From Chloroflexota bacterium (GTDB lineage Bacteria; Chloroflexota; Anaerolineae; Aggregatilineales; Phototrophicaceae): a DNA stretch of 38,024 nt. This document shows, piece after piece, positions 25,591 through 32,758 of this stretch. The stretch covers positions 1 to 38,024 of the forward strand of contig JAPOSR010000021.1 in NCBI GenBank assembly GCA_026709625.1. The letters run 5' to 3'. Made by a program: the position numbers and the translations under genes. The notes under the pieces are model-generated. The model ran no database searches. It was not told the DNA's origin and saw only the letters and a program-made list of their open reading frames with translations. Each line of letters opens with the position of its first letter. The first letter of the stretch is position 1.

Positions 25591-26169
25591 ATGCCAACAG
25601 GGCAAATCGCCTGGATCGAGACCATTGCCGAAGCGGATGCCCGCGGCGATCTGCAGCGCGCTTATCAGCGAGCTGGCGATGCGGGCAGCGGTCATGTCGA
25701 CCACATCATGAAGATTCACAGCCTGCACCCACGGTCGCTCATCGACCACCTGCGCCTCTATAAGACGTTGATGGCTGGCGCAGGCCCCCTGAGCCTCGTC
25801 CAGCGCGAGATGATCGGCGTAGCGGTCTCGGTCATCAACCGCTGCGAATACTGACTGCGGCACCATGCGCGCAACCTCCGTCAGTTGACTGGAGACGAGG
25901 CTCTAACAGCGCAGATCGAGCAGGATTATACCCGCGCTACCCTGACAGCTGCCGACCGCGCCATGCTGGATTACGCCGCCAAGCTCACGCGCAGACCGGG
26001 CGATATGGTCGAAGCGGATGTGGCTGCCTTGCGCGCCCAAGGTTTCAGCGACCGCGCCATCTTGGATATCGCGCAGGTGACCGCCTATTACGCCTATGTC
26101 AACCGCATCGCCGATGGGCTGGGTCTGACGCTGGAAACATATTGGGCGGAAGGCAGAGACGGCTTCTAA
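25591..26169 (+). CDS. AhpD/CMD-family peroxidase-related protein, putative selenoprotein (UGA at residue 88)
   Basis: Read through one in-frame UGA (25852-25854), this gives a 192-residue protein, the normal length of the 'peroxidase-related' carboxymuconolactone decarboxylase group. The UGA lies in NRCEY-U-LRHHARNL, where relatives have CxxC followed by xxHH, so the protein would carry CxxU with Cys85 and Sec88. Family-like sequence continues in the same frame after the UGA (LTAADRAMLDYAAKLTRRPG, then FSDRAILDIAQVTAYYAYVNR). A SECIS-like stem-loop begins 21 nt after it. AhpD-like proteins reduce peroxides or act as thiol oxidoreductases; Sec at the second position would raise reactivity. 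The start is the ATG at 25591 with AAGGAG. It is 22 nt downstream of the unknown His/Cys gene. A nonsense mutation is the alternative. Confidence 0.82.
25852..25894 (+). promoter_or_regulatory. putative bacterial SECIS element of the AhpD-like gene
   Basis: Directly 3' of the UGA, CTCC/GGAG (25876-25879 / 25891-25894) and GTC/GAC form one stem with a bulged U (25890) and an AGUU apical loop (25883-25886). The loop lies about 28 nt from the UGA and has a G near its start, matching the usual spacing and loop rule for bacterial SECIS recognised by SelB. Confidence 0.55.
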
Positions 26170-26172
26170 CGC

Positions 26173-26304
26173 TCAAACCGCGCGCGTCGCCAGCGCCAGC
26201 AGCAGCAGCGCCAGCAAGATCACGCCGATCGCGCCAAAGGCATAGACCTTGCCGAATAGCCGGCGCGCTTCTGAGCCTTCGCTGAAGATATCGGACAGCT
26301 TCAT
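26173..26304 (-). pseudogene. remnant or tiny membrane protein (43 aa)
   Basis: A 43-codon minus-strand frame from ATG 26304 to TGA 26173 encodes an amphipathic start (KLSDIFSEGSEARRLFGK) and one strong hydrophobic helix (AFGAIGVILLALLLLALA). Hydrophobic codons continue upstream of the ATG to a TAA at 26347, and no Shine-Dalgarno is present. This looks like the surviving 3' end of a larger membrane-protein gene more than a true small gene. It is convergent with the AhpD-like gene, 3 nt apart. Confidence 0.35.
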
Positions 26305-26349
26305 GATGATGACCAGTGTGCCCAAAGCAATCGCTTCAACGCATGTTTA

Positions 26350-26583
26350 CCACCGAGCGCGCCAAGTTGAAAGCGTTCGCCACCCTCGCGGTCTATGCGC
26401 CGAATCTTGTATTCCGACTGCTTGCATGGCTATAATAACTCAGTCCCCTCTCCAGAATGAGTCAAGGGGAGTTTTGCTCGTGACTCCATGATTTTGAAGC
26501 GCCTCCCTCATCATCCTTGTAGCATGGGCGCAGGCCTCGGGCCAAGGCTACAATCCTATTTTTGCCGCCACACGGAACCAGTC
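26350..26583. other. non-coding stretch upstream of the thioredoxin-domain gene
   Basis: These 234 bases hold no convincing gene. They contain a TATAAT promoter, a CCCCT to AGGGG inverted repeat (about 26446-26471), and an interrupted palindrome TTGTAGC (26517-26523) with GCTACAA (26547-26553). A second TACAAT overlaps the right arm 30 nt before the ATG at 26584. Confidence 0.5.
26407..26436 (+). promoter_or_regulatory. promoter upstream of the thioredoxin/UGSC operon
   Basis: A perfect TATAAT at 26431-26436 with a weak TTGTAT at 26407-26412, 18 bp apart. Transcription would start near 26443, about 140 nt before the ATG at 26584. A downstream TACAAT (26549-26554) is an alternative start. Confidence 0.45.
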
Positions 26584-28029
26584 ATGTCTGCCATACCTGC
26601 CAATTTCAACGGATTTATCGCCATCGTCAAGCGCGACTGCAAAACCTGCCAGCTCATCGCGCCGGTCCTGCGGCAATTGGCGGCGACTGGCGACTGCCTG
26701 GTCTATTCGCAGGACGACCCAGCTTTTCCGCCGGGCATCCCATCCATTCGCGACGACCGCGAGCTGGAGGCATCGTATCGTCTCGATATCGAGATTGTTC
26801 CGACCATCATCCGCGCCGTGGACGGTGTGGAATCGCAGCGGCTGGTCGGTTGGCAGCGAGAAGAGTGGCGCGCTCTGACCCATCAGCCTGGGCTGGGCGC
26901 GGGCTTGGCGGCATTTAGCCCGGGCTGCGGCTCGAAGTCGGTCGAACCAGGTCTGCCCGAAAAACTGGCGTACAAGTTTGGCGATACGCGCTTGGGTGCC
27001 CGCCGCATCGAAGTCGCGCCGCTGCAAGACGAGCATGAGCTGGCATTCGAACGCGGCTGGTCGGATGGCTTGCCAATCGTGCCGCCCACAGAAGACCGCG
27101 TTCTGCGCATGTTGGCTGGGACGACGCGCGCCCCCGATGAAATTGTCGGCGTGATACCGCCCGATTTCGCGCCGTGCAGCGTGGAAAAAGTCGCCATCAA
27201 CGCGGTCATGGCTGGCTGCAAACCGGCCTATTTGCCGGTGGCGCTGGCGGCGGTCGAGGCATCATGCCGGGATGAATTCTGCATGCATGGACTATTGGCG
27301 ACCACTTACTTCGCCGCGCCCATCATCATTGTCAATGGAACAATCGCCTGCGAAATCGGCATGAACAGCGCGCACAATGTGCTGGGGCAGGGCAACCGCG
27401 CCAATGCCACCATCGGCCGCGCCCTGCAGTTGGTGATTCGCAATGTCGGCGGTGGAAGACCTGGCGGCGTCGACCGCTCCACGCTGGGGCAGCCCGGCAA
27501 AATCGGCTTTTGCTTTGCCGAGCGCGAACATGACTCGCATTGGGAGCCGCTGTCGGTCGAGCGCGGATTCGCTCCTGGCCAATCGACTGTGACGCTCTTC
27601 GCCGGTGGCGGCGTGCATGTGCTTGGCGATCAGAAATCGCGCCAACCCGAGTCGCTCGCCCGCAGTTTGGCGGCGATGCTGCGTGGATTGCATCATCCCA
27701 AGCTCTATGGCGGACCAGACGCGCTGCTGGTGATTTCGCCCGAGCACATGCGCGTCTTCCGCGAGGCTCGCTGGAGCAAGGCGCGTTTTCGTAAAGCGCT
27801 GGCGCAGGAATTGCTTGTTGACGCCGCGCGCATCCTAGCGGGCAAAAATGGCATCGCGGAAGGTATGCCCGAGCGCGCTGCCGGTGCGCCCGCGGCGAAG
27901 TTTCGTGAAGGCGGCTTGCAGATCGTTCATGCGGGCGGCGGCGCTGGCATGTGGTCGGCGGCTATCCTGGGCTGGGCAGCCAGCGGCGCAAAAGGCAGCG
28001 TGCCTGTGACTGTGCCGGTGACAGCTTGA
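26584..28029 (+). CDS. thioredoxin-like domain protein with UGSC-partner C-terminal domain
   Basis: A 481-residue protein. Residues 1-110 are a thioredoxin-like fold with CKTC (Cys19, Cys22) and the cis-proline strand IEIVPTII (VPT at 72-74). A linker with SPGCGSKSVEPG follows. From about 135 to the end is a conserved domain opening with ERGWSDGLPIVPPTEDRVLRML and carrying several Cys (FAPCSVEK, EASCRDEFCMHG, TIACEIG) and Gly-rich turns (NVGGGRPGGVDRS, HAGGGAG). I associate that opening with proteins encoded beside UGSC-type selenoproteins; this is recollection, not a search. The ATG at 26584 begins a compact N-terminus, with only a weak Shine-Dalgarno. The UGSC gene follows after 37 nt, so a redox pair is likely, with this protein reducing or being reduced by the selenoprotein. 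Confidence 0.78.
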   Translation: MSAIPANFNGFIAIVKRDCKTCQLIAPVLRQLAATGDCLVYSQDDPAFPPGIPSIRDDRELEASYRLDIEIVPTIIRAVDGVESQRLVGWQREEWRALTHQPGLGAGLAAFSPGCGSKSVEPGLPEKLAYKFGDTRLGARRIEVAPLQDEHELAFERGWSDGLPIVPPTEDRVLRMLAGTTRAPDEIVGVIPPDFAPCSVEKVAINAVMAGCKPAYLPVALAAVEASCRDEFCMHGLLATTYFAAPIIIVNGTIACEIGMNSAHNVLGQGNRANATIGRALQLVIRNVGGGRPGGVDRSTLGQPGKIGFCFAEREHDSHWEPLSVERGFAPGQSTVTLFAGGGVHVLGDQKSRQPESLARSLAAMLRGLHHPKLYGGPDALLVISPEHMRVFREARWSKARFRKALAQELLVDAARILAGKNGIAEGMPERAAGAPAAKFREGGLQIVHAGGGAGMWSAAILGWAASGAKGSVPVTVPVTA

Positions 28030-28066
28030 ATAAGCCACTGCTTACAAACCCAACGAGGAGAAGACC

Positions 28067-28582
28067 ATGGTCACCTTGCTAGACCCAACCAACGAAGCGC
28101 TACCGGCACAGCGGCAGATGCTGCCCCGTCCGCAATCGCTCGCGGGCAAACAGGTCGGCTTGCTGGATATTTCCAAGCCGCGCGGCGATGTTTTTCTCGA
28201 CCAACTGGAAGTGAAACTGGGTTCGCTGGGCGTGACGGCGCTGCGCTATCGCAAGCCGACCTTTGCCCGTGTCGCGCCAGCCGACTTGCGGCAGCGCATC
28301 ATCAGCGAGTGCGACCTGGTCATCGAGGCGCTTGCCGATTGAGGCTCGTGCACGTCGTGCAGTGTGCACGACATCAGTGAACTGGAAGCTGGCGGCACCC
28401 CCGGTATGTTTGTGGCTTCGAGCGAGTTTGTCGATGCCGCCGCGGCGCAAAGCCGGGCTTTGGGCTTTCATCCGGCCGCGCATTATGTGCCGCACCCGAT
28501 CCAAGACCGCAGCGATGCTGAAATACGCGCCTTGGCCGACGCGGCTTTTGAAGCGATTTTGGCGCAGCTTGTGGCGAGCTAG
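28067..28582 (+). CDS. UGSC-family putative selenoprotein (UGA at residue 92)
   Basis: Read through the in-frame UGA at 28340-28342, this is a 171-residue protein. The junction ALAD-U-GSCTSCSVHD contains the motif for which the UGSC family of predicted selenoproteins is named. The frame is open and sensible on both sides: LAGKQVGLLDISKPRGDVFL and ECDLVIEALAD before it, TPGMFVASSEFVDAA, FVDAAAAQSRALGFHPA and YVPHPIQDRSDAEI after it. The 8-bp SECIS-like stem begins 3 nt after the UGA. The ATG at 28067 has GAGGAGA upstream. It follows the thioredoxin-domain gene by 37 nt. Predicted role: thiol/selenol oxidoreductase of unknown substrate. Standard gene callers would split it into a 91-codon and a ~70-codon fragment. 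Its TAG stop overlaps the convergent fabF stop. Confidence 0.88.
28340..28371 (+). promoter_or_regulatory. putative bacterial SECIS element of the UGSC gene
   Basis: UCGUGCAC (28346-28353) and GUGCACGA (28364-28371) form a perfect 8-bp stem that starts 3 nt after the UGA. The 10-nt loop begins GU, 11 nt past the UGA. Stem, loop size, leading G and spacing all fit a bacterial SECIS. The same bases encode the GSCTSCSVHD block, so motif and structure constrain each other. Confidence 0.72.
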
Positions 28583-29820
28583 TCGTAGCGGCTGAGCACC
28601 ACCGCCGTATTGTGCCCGCCAAAACCGAAGGAGTTGCTCAGCACATGCTGCAGCGGGCGTTCTTTGCCGACCAGCGGCGTATAATCCAAGTCGCATTCGG
28701 GGTCGGGATTTTCCAGGTTGATCGTCGGCGGGATAAAGTTGTCATGCAGCGCCTTGATTGAGAAGATGGCTTCGGCGGCGGCTGTCGCGCCCAGGATATG
28801 CCCGGTCATTGACTTGGTCGAGCTGATGGGAATCTGGTAGGCGGCTTCGCCCAGCGCATGCTTGATGGCCAAGGTTTCGCTTTTGTCGTTGAGCTGCGTG
28901 CCCGTGCCGTGCGCGTTGATATAGCTAATTTGCGTTGCGCCGATATTGGCTTCCCTCAGCGCGCGGCGCATAGCTTCGGCAGCATCCACGCCATCGGGGT
29001 TGGGCGCGGTGACATGAAAAGCGTCTGAGGTATGCCCATAGCCGGTTAGCTCGGCATGAATGGTCGCGCCTCTCGCCAGCGCATGCGCCAGGTCTTCCAG
29101 GATGAGCAGCGCCGCGCCTTCAGCCGCGACGAAGCCATCGCGGGTGGCGTCAAAGGGGCGGGCGGCTTTTTGTGGAACAGCTTCTGTGGTGGTCAGTACC
29201 TTCATATTGTTGAAGCCGCTGATGACCATGGGCATGATGCAGGCTTCGCTGCCCCCAGCCACCATCACTTTGGCGCGCCCCATGCGGATCAGGTCGGCGG
29301 CGTCGCCCAGCGAATTGTTGCTGGTCGCGCAGGCGGCGGTGATGTTGTAGTTGGGGCCTTTCAAGCCAAAGTGCATAGATACGCGCGAGCTGATGCCATC
29401 GTGCAGCAGGGCGGGCACAATCACCGGACTGACGCCACGATGCCCCTTTGCCTCGAAGCCCTGCAGCGCCTGCACAACCGTGACGATGCCGCCGATGCCG
29501 CTGCCGACCACCACGCCGACATCGTATTTGTTGGCGTCGGTGATGACGATGCCCGCATCGCCCAGCGCTTCTTCCGCCGCGACCAGCGCCAGCATCTGCG
29601 CCCGATCCATACGCCGCATGTCCCGGCGCCCGAACCTGGCGACCAAGTCCAATTGCTTGACCTCGCCAGCCACGCAATTTTCTACCAGGTCGGCGTCAAA
29701 CAGGCTGATCCAGTCGATGCCCGAAACCCCCGCGCGAATGTTCGCCCAGGAATCTGCGACATTGTTGCCCACCGGACAAACCAAGCCCATGCCCGTGATG
29801 ACGACCCGTTTTTCTGCCAT
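28579..29820 (-). CDS. fabF: 3-oxoacyl-[acyl-carrier-protein] synthase II (FabF)
   Basis: A 413-residue condensing enzyme of fatty-acid elongation; it joins malonyl-ACP to acyl-ACP in the cytoplasm. The thiolase-fold triad is visible: Cys164 in NITAACATSNNSLGDAA, His in YINAHGTGTQLNDKSE, and His in KSMTGHILGATAAAEA. The start MAEKRVVITGMGLVCPVG is canonical, so the ATG at 29820 is used and the long Ala/Gly-rich upstream frame (antisense-like to the neighbour) rejected. Length is normal for FabF. It is the last gene of the M16/TfoX-like operon, 14 nt after the preceding stop, and its stop overlaps the UGSC stop. No other fab gene is nearby, which is unusual. Confidence 0.95.
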   Translation of the reverse strand: MAEKRVVITGMGLVCPVGNNVADSWANIRAGVSGIDWISLFDADLVENCVAGEVKQLDLVARFGRRDMRRMDRAQMLALVAAEEALGDAGIVITDANKYDVGVVVGSGIGGIVTVVQALQGFEAKGHRGVSPVIVPALLHDGISSRVSMHFGLKGPNYNITAACATSNNSLGDAADLIRMGRAKVMVAGGSEACIMPMVISGFNNMKVLTTTEAVPQKAARPFDATRDGFVAAEGAALLILEDLAHALARGATIHAELTGYGHTSDAFHVTAPNPDGVDAAEAMRRALREANIGATQISYINAHGTGTQLNDKSETLAIKHALGEAAYQIPISSTKSMTGHILGATAAAEAIFSIKALHDNFIPPTINLENPDPECDLDYTPLVGKERPLQHVLSNSFGFGGHNTAVVLSRYD

Positions 29821-29834
29821 GCCGACGTTTCCAT

Positions 29835-30113
29835 TCACTTCGCGCAATCCGACCGCGCCGCTTCCAGCAACTGCAATTCTGTCAAGAGCGCCGTTTTCAT
29901 CGCGTCTGGCAGCCGCGCCCAATGGATATACAAGAGCGCGCCCTGCAGCGCCCACAGCATATTCAGGCTGACCGGGCGTGATTGCCGCAGCCGCCAAAAT
30001 GCCATCGCCGCTCCATCTGCCTCCAGCTGCGCCGGCGTTTCATAGCCCGCTTCCAGCAGCCACTGCGCCGATTTCTCGCCGATATTGGGCAGCCGCAGCC
30101 AATCTTCGCGCAT
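29835..30113 (-). CDS. TfoX C-terminal-domain protein
   Basis: A 92-residue protein made of the helix-hairpin-helix-like domain found at the C-terminus of TfoX/Sxy: LPNIGEKSAQWLLEAGYETPAQLEADGA, then FWRLRQSRP, SLNMLWALQGALLYIHWARLP. The N-terminal TfoX domain is absent, as in many stand-alone copies. The fold suggests nucleic-acid or protein binding; in gammaproteobacteria TfoX controls competence, but no such role can be assumed here. The ATG at 30113 shares a base with the upstream stop (TAATG), which supports this start and coupling. fabF follows after 14 nt. Confidence 0.82.
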   Translation of the reverse strand: MREDWLRLPNIGEKSAQWLLEAGYETPAQLEADGAAMAFWRLRQSRPVSLNMLWALQGALLYIHWARLPDAMKTALLTELQLLEAARSDCAK

Positions 30114-31399
30114 TATGCCCCGTTTTGGCGGGGTCCAGCAACCGCGACCACCATGCCGTCCGCGCGCAGGTAATGCCGCGCCGCTGCCAACAGGTCGCCT
30201 CTGTCGATGTCCTTGACGAGCTCGGCATAATTCGCCAGATAATCCAGCCCCAGCCCAAAACTCTCCATGCTGTGGATGCGCGAGGCGATGCCTTCATTGC
30301 TTTCCAGCTGCAGCGGCATGCGCCCCGTGAAGTAACTCTGGTTGTCGGCCAGGTCGTCTTTGGAAACGGGCTCGCTCGCCAATCGTTCGACTTCTCTGTG
30401 GATCGATGCGATCGCCCGCTCGACATGTTCGGGGTTGACGCCCGCGCTGATCGTCCAGGGGTCGGGTCCATGCCCGCCGCCCAAGCGACTGAAGGCGTAA
30501 TAAGCCAAGCCTTGCTGCTCGCGTACGCTTTTGCCGATGCGCCCCATCATGCCGAATTCGCCAAGCACGCTGTTTGCCAACTGCGCCGCCAGGTAATCGT
30601 CCGCCCGGCGCGCTGGTCCGATACTGCCCATGCAGATATCCGACTGCGTCTTGCCCGCCACAAAGACATCCTGCCGCAGCGAGTTCGCCACAGCGCCTGG
30701 CGCTGCAACAGCCAGCTTGGGCGGTTGATGCTCATTGCGCCAATCGCCAAATGCCTCGGCGGCCAGCGACACCGCATCATCGGCGGCGACAGCGCCAACC
30801 ACCACGATGATCATCCCGCGCGGACCAACATGCCGCGCATGAAATTCGGCGAGAGTAGCGACATCCAGATTTATGATTGTCTTTTCGCTGCCACTGGGGC
30901 TGTAGTGATAGGCATGGCCGGCGGGATACAGCGCCTCGCGCATGGCTCGGCTCGCCCGCCAGCGCGTGTCGAATTGACTGTATTGCAGCCAGGTCAGGCG
31001 TTCGCCGCGCAGCCGCTCGACATGCTCGGCAGGGAAGACGGGATTGCGCAGGGCATCGTTCGCCACATTCATCAGCAGCGGCAGGTCTTCCGCCAGCGCC
31101 TTGCCCGAAAAACCAAGCTTGTGCACATGGGCGCGAAAGCCCAGATCCGCGCCATTGTCTTCCAAAGCGCTGTGCAACTGGTCGAAGCTGCGCTCGCGCG
31201 TGCCCGTCAGCAGGGCGCTGGCTGTCAAGGATGCCAAGCCGTTGCGGCGCGCATCTTCATAGAGGCTGCCGGCATGCAGCGAACCCATCAGATTGACCGA
31301 TTGCACCGCGGGGTTTTCATAAGCCAGCACGACAATGCCATTGTCCAGCTCGGCGCGGGTGATATTGCCGCTGTGGGGGATGCTGTGCAGTTGTGTCAT
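30113..31399 (-). CDS. M16-family peptidase, non-catalytic partner subunit
   Basis: A 428-residue M16 (pitrilysin/MPP-like) protein. It has the fold's opening ITRAELDNGIVVLAYENP and repeated halves, but where catalytic members carry HxxEH it has GLASLTASALLTGT, so it lacks zinc ligands. Bacterial M16B enzymes are often heterodimers of an active subunit and such a partner that supplies substrate-binding residues; the upstream gene encodes the active one. GTMIIVVVGAV-like strands (RGMIIVVVGAVAADDAV) mark the mid-domain. The ATG at 31399 overlaps the upstream TGA as ATGA, so stoichiometric, coupled synthesis is likely. Probable role: clamp-shaped peptidase complex that degrades peptides or processed leader fragments. 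Confidence 0.9.
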   Translation of the reverse strand: MTQLHSIPHSGNITRAELDNGIVVLAYENPAVQSVNLMGSLHAGSLYEDARRNGLASLTASALLTGTRERSFDQLHSALEDNGADLGFRAHVHKLGFSGKALAEDLPLLMNVANDALRNPVFPAEHVERLRGERLTWLQYSQFDTRWRASRAMREALYPAGHAYHYSPSGSEKTIINLDVATLAEFHARHVGPRGMIIVVVGAVAADDAVSLAAEAFGDWRNEHQPPKLAVAAPGAVANSLRQDVFVAGKTQSDICMGSIGPARRADDYLAAQLANSVLGEFGMMGRIGKSVREQQGLAYYAFSRLGGGHGPDPWTISAGVNPEHVERAIASIHREVERLASEPVSKDDLADNQSYFTGRMPLQLESNEGIASRIHSMESFGLGLDYLANYAELVKDIDRGDLLAAARHYLRADGMVVAVAGPRQNGA

Positions 31400-32667
31400 G
31401 CTAGCTCTCCCTGCGCATCAGCCGGGCGCAGCCAGCCCACCACGCGACTGCTCGGCGCCAAATAGCGCTGCGCTACATCCTGCACATCAGTGGCGGTCAC
31501 GCTCATCAGCCGGGCTGCGTAGGCATCAAACCAGCCGACTTCGCCCAAAATGAAGGACTGCGCCAGCCAATATGCCTGCCAGGTCACGCTTTCGGTGCTG
31601 TAGGCAAAGGCGGCGCGGCTCTGTTTGCGGGCTTTGTTCAATTCGCTTTCGCTGATGCCGTCCGCCTGCAGGCGCTCAATTTCGCCCAGCAGCGCCGTTT
31701 CCGCTTCTTCGGGGCTGCGGCCATCGCGCAGGGTGATGAGTATGCTGTACAAATAGGGGTCGATGGTGGTTGTCAGGGATGCGCCGACGCTGGCCGCGAT
31801 CTCGGATTTGACCAGCGCCGCATACAGTCGGCTAGTCTTGTTGTCTGATGCGCCGCTGCTGCCCGTCAGCACCGCATCCAGCACCTTCAATTTCATCCAG
31901 TCGGGGTGGGTGGCGGCCGGCGCGCGATGGCAGATTTCGCAGAAAGCCGTCTTGCCCGGGCGCTCGATGGCGACGCGGCGTGAGCCTTGCTGCGGCGGTT
32001 CGGGGCGAACAAACAGCTCGGTCGCCGCCCCCGCGGGGATGTCGCCATAGAGCTTTTGGATCTTCGCCAGCATGTCTGCGCTGTCAAATGCGCCGACCGC
32101 GATCGCCGCGGCATTGGCTGGATGGTAATGCGCCCGATAATGCGCGTAGAGGTCATCGCGGGTCATCGTGCGCAGGTCAGTCTCATCGCCGATGATTTCG
32201 TGATGATAGCCATGCACGCGGAAGGCGGCGGCGCGCAGCTCTTCTTGCAGCCAAAAGGTCGGCTGGTTTTCCGCGCCCTGCCGCTCGCTGATGATGACCG
32301 TGCGCTCCGATTCGGTCTCGTCGCGGTCAAACAGCGCGTTGCTCATGCGGTCGGCTTCGGCGCGCATGGCGATGTCGATTTTGTCGGCGGGCAAGGTCTC
32401 GAAGTATTTGGTGGCGTCCATGCTGGTGAAGGCATTCCATTGTCCGCCAGCGCGGTCGATCTCGCGGTCGAGCGTGCCAGCGGGGAAGCGCGGGCTGCCT
32501 TTGAACATCATGTGCTCGACCCAGTGCGAGATGCCGGTTTTGCCGGTGGGTTCGTTGCGGCTGCCGACGCGATACGCCAGCCACCAACTGATGACAGGCG
32601 CGCTGTGTACCTCTTTGAGCAGAATGGTGAGCCCGTTGGGGAGAGTGTGCTGGGTGGGTGGGGTCAA
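31396..32667 (-). CDS. M16-family zinc peptidase, catalytic subunit
   Basis: About 423 residues from a TTG at 32667. HWVEHMMFKGS holds the inverted zinc motif HxxEH (residues 48-52), with the third-ligand region ESERTVIISERQGAENQP downstream. The opening HTLPNGLTILLKEVHSAPVISWWLAYRVGSRNE is standard for the family. No ATG lies between the promoter at 32702-32730 and this region. The ATG at 32760 is upstream of that promoter and overlaps the divergent gene, so the TTG is preferred, though its Shine-Dalgarno is weak. It is coupled by ATGA to the non-catalytic partner. Expected to act as a heterodimeric metallopeptidase on peptides in the cytoplasm; no signal peptide is present. Confidence 0.9.
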   Translation of the reverse strand: MTPPTQHTLPNGLTILLKEVHSAPVISWWLAYRVGSRNEPTGKTGISHWVEHMMFKGSPRFPAGTLDREIDRAGGQWNAFTSMDATKYFETLPADKIDIAMRAEADRMSNALFDRDETESERTVIISERQGAENQPTFWLQEELRAAAFRVHGYHHEIIGDETDLRTMTRDDLYAHYRAHYHPANAAAIAVGAFDSADMLAKIQKLYGDIPAGAATELFVRPEPPQQGSRRVAIERPGKTAFCEICHRAPAATHPDWMKLKVLDAVLTGSSGASDNKTSRLYAALVKSEIAASVGASLTTTIDPYLYSILITLRDGRSPEEAETALLGEIERLQADGISESELNKARKQSRAAFAYSTESVTWQAYWLAQSFILGEVGWFDAYAARLMSVTATDVQDVAQRYLAPSSRVVGWLRPADAQGELA

Positions 32668-32674
32668 TGGTGAT

Positions 32675-32703
32675 TTGCTCGCGTGAATGGTTGATGATAC
32701 AAT
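32675..32703 (+). promoter_or_regulatory. promoter of the broken DUF262 gene
   Basis: TTGCTC (32675-32680) and TACAAT (32698-32703) with a 17-bp spacer point rightward. The -10 box overlaps the -10 of the divergent M16 promoter, so the two would compete for polymerase. Confidence 0.5.
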
Positions 32704-32730
32704 AATATGATTGAGTGGCGACAAAGGCAA
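32702..32730 (-). promoter_or_regulatory. promoter of the M16/tfoX-like/fabF operon
   Basis: On the minus strand TTGCCT (32725-32730) and TATTAT (32702-32707) have an ideal 17-bp spacer. The predicted start near 32695 leaves about 28 nt before the TTG at 32667. Confidence 0.55.
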
Positions 32731-32758
32731 TTGCTGTTCTTCAAAGTGGAGAAAAATC

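Noticed and set aside
25852..28342. UGA reassigned to an amino acid genome-wide
   Set aside because: UGA ends many intact genes here (for example at 4097, 8683, 10299 and 23845), so it is a normal stop outside the two Sec sites.
25591..28582. The two UGA-containing genes as ordinary pseudogenes
   Set aside because: Each has a single UGA at a redox-Cys position, no frameshift, conserved sequence on both sides and a hairpin just 3' of the UGA.
29978..31465. 495-codon plus-strand frame opposite the M16 genes
   Set aside because: Shadow of coupled, motif-bearing genes on the minus strand.
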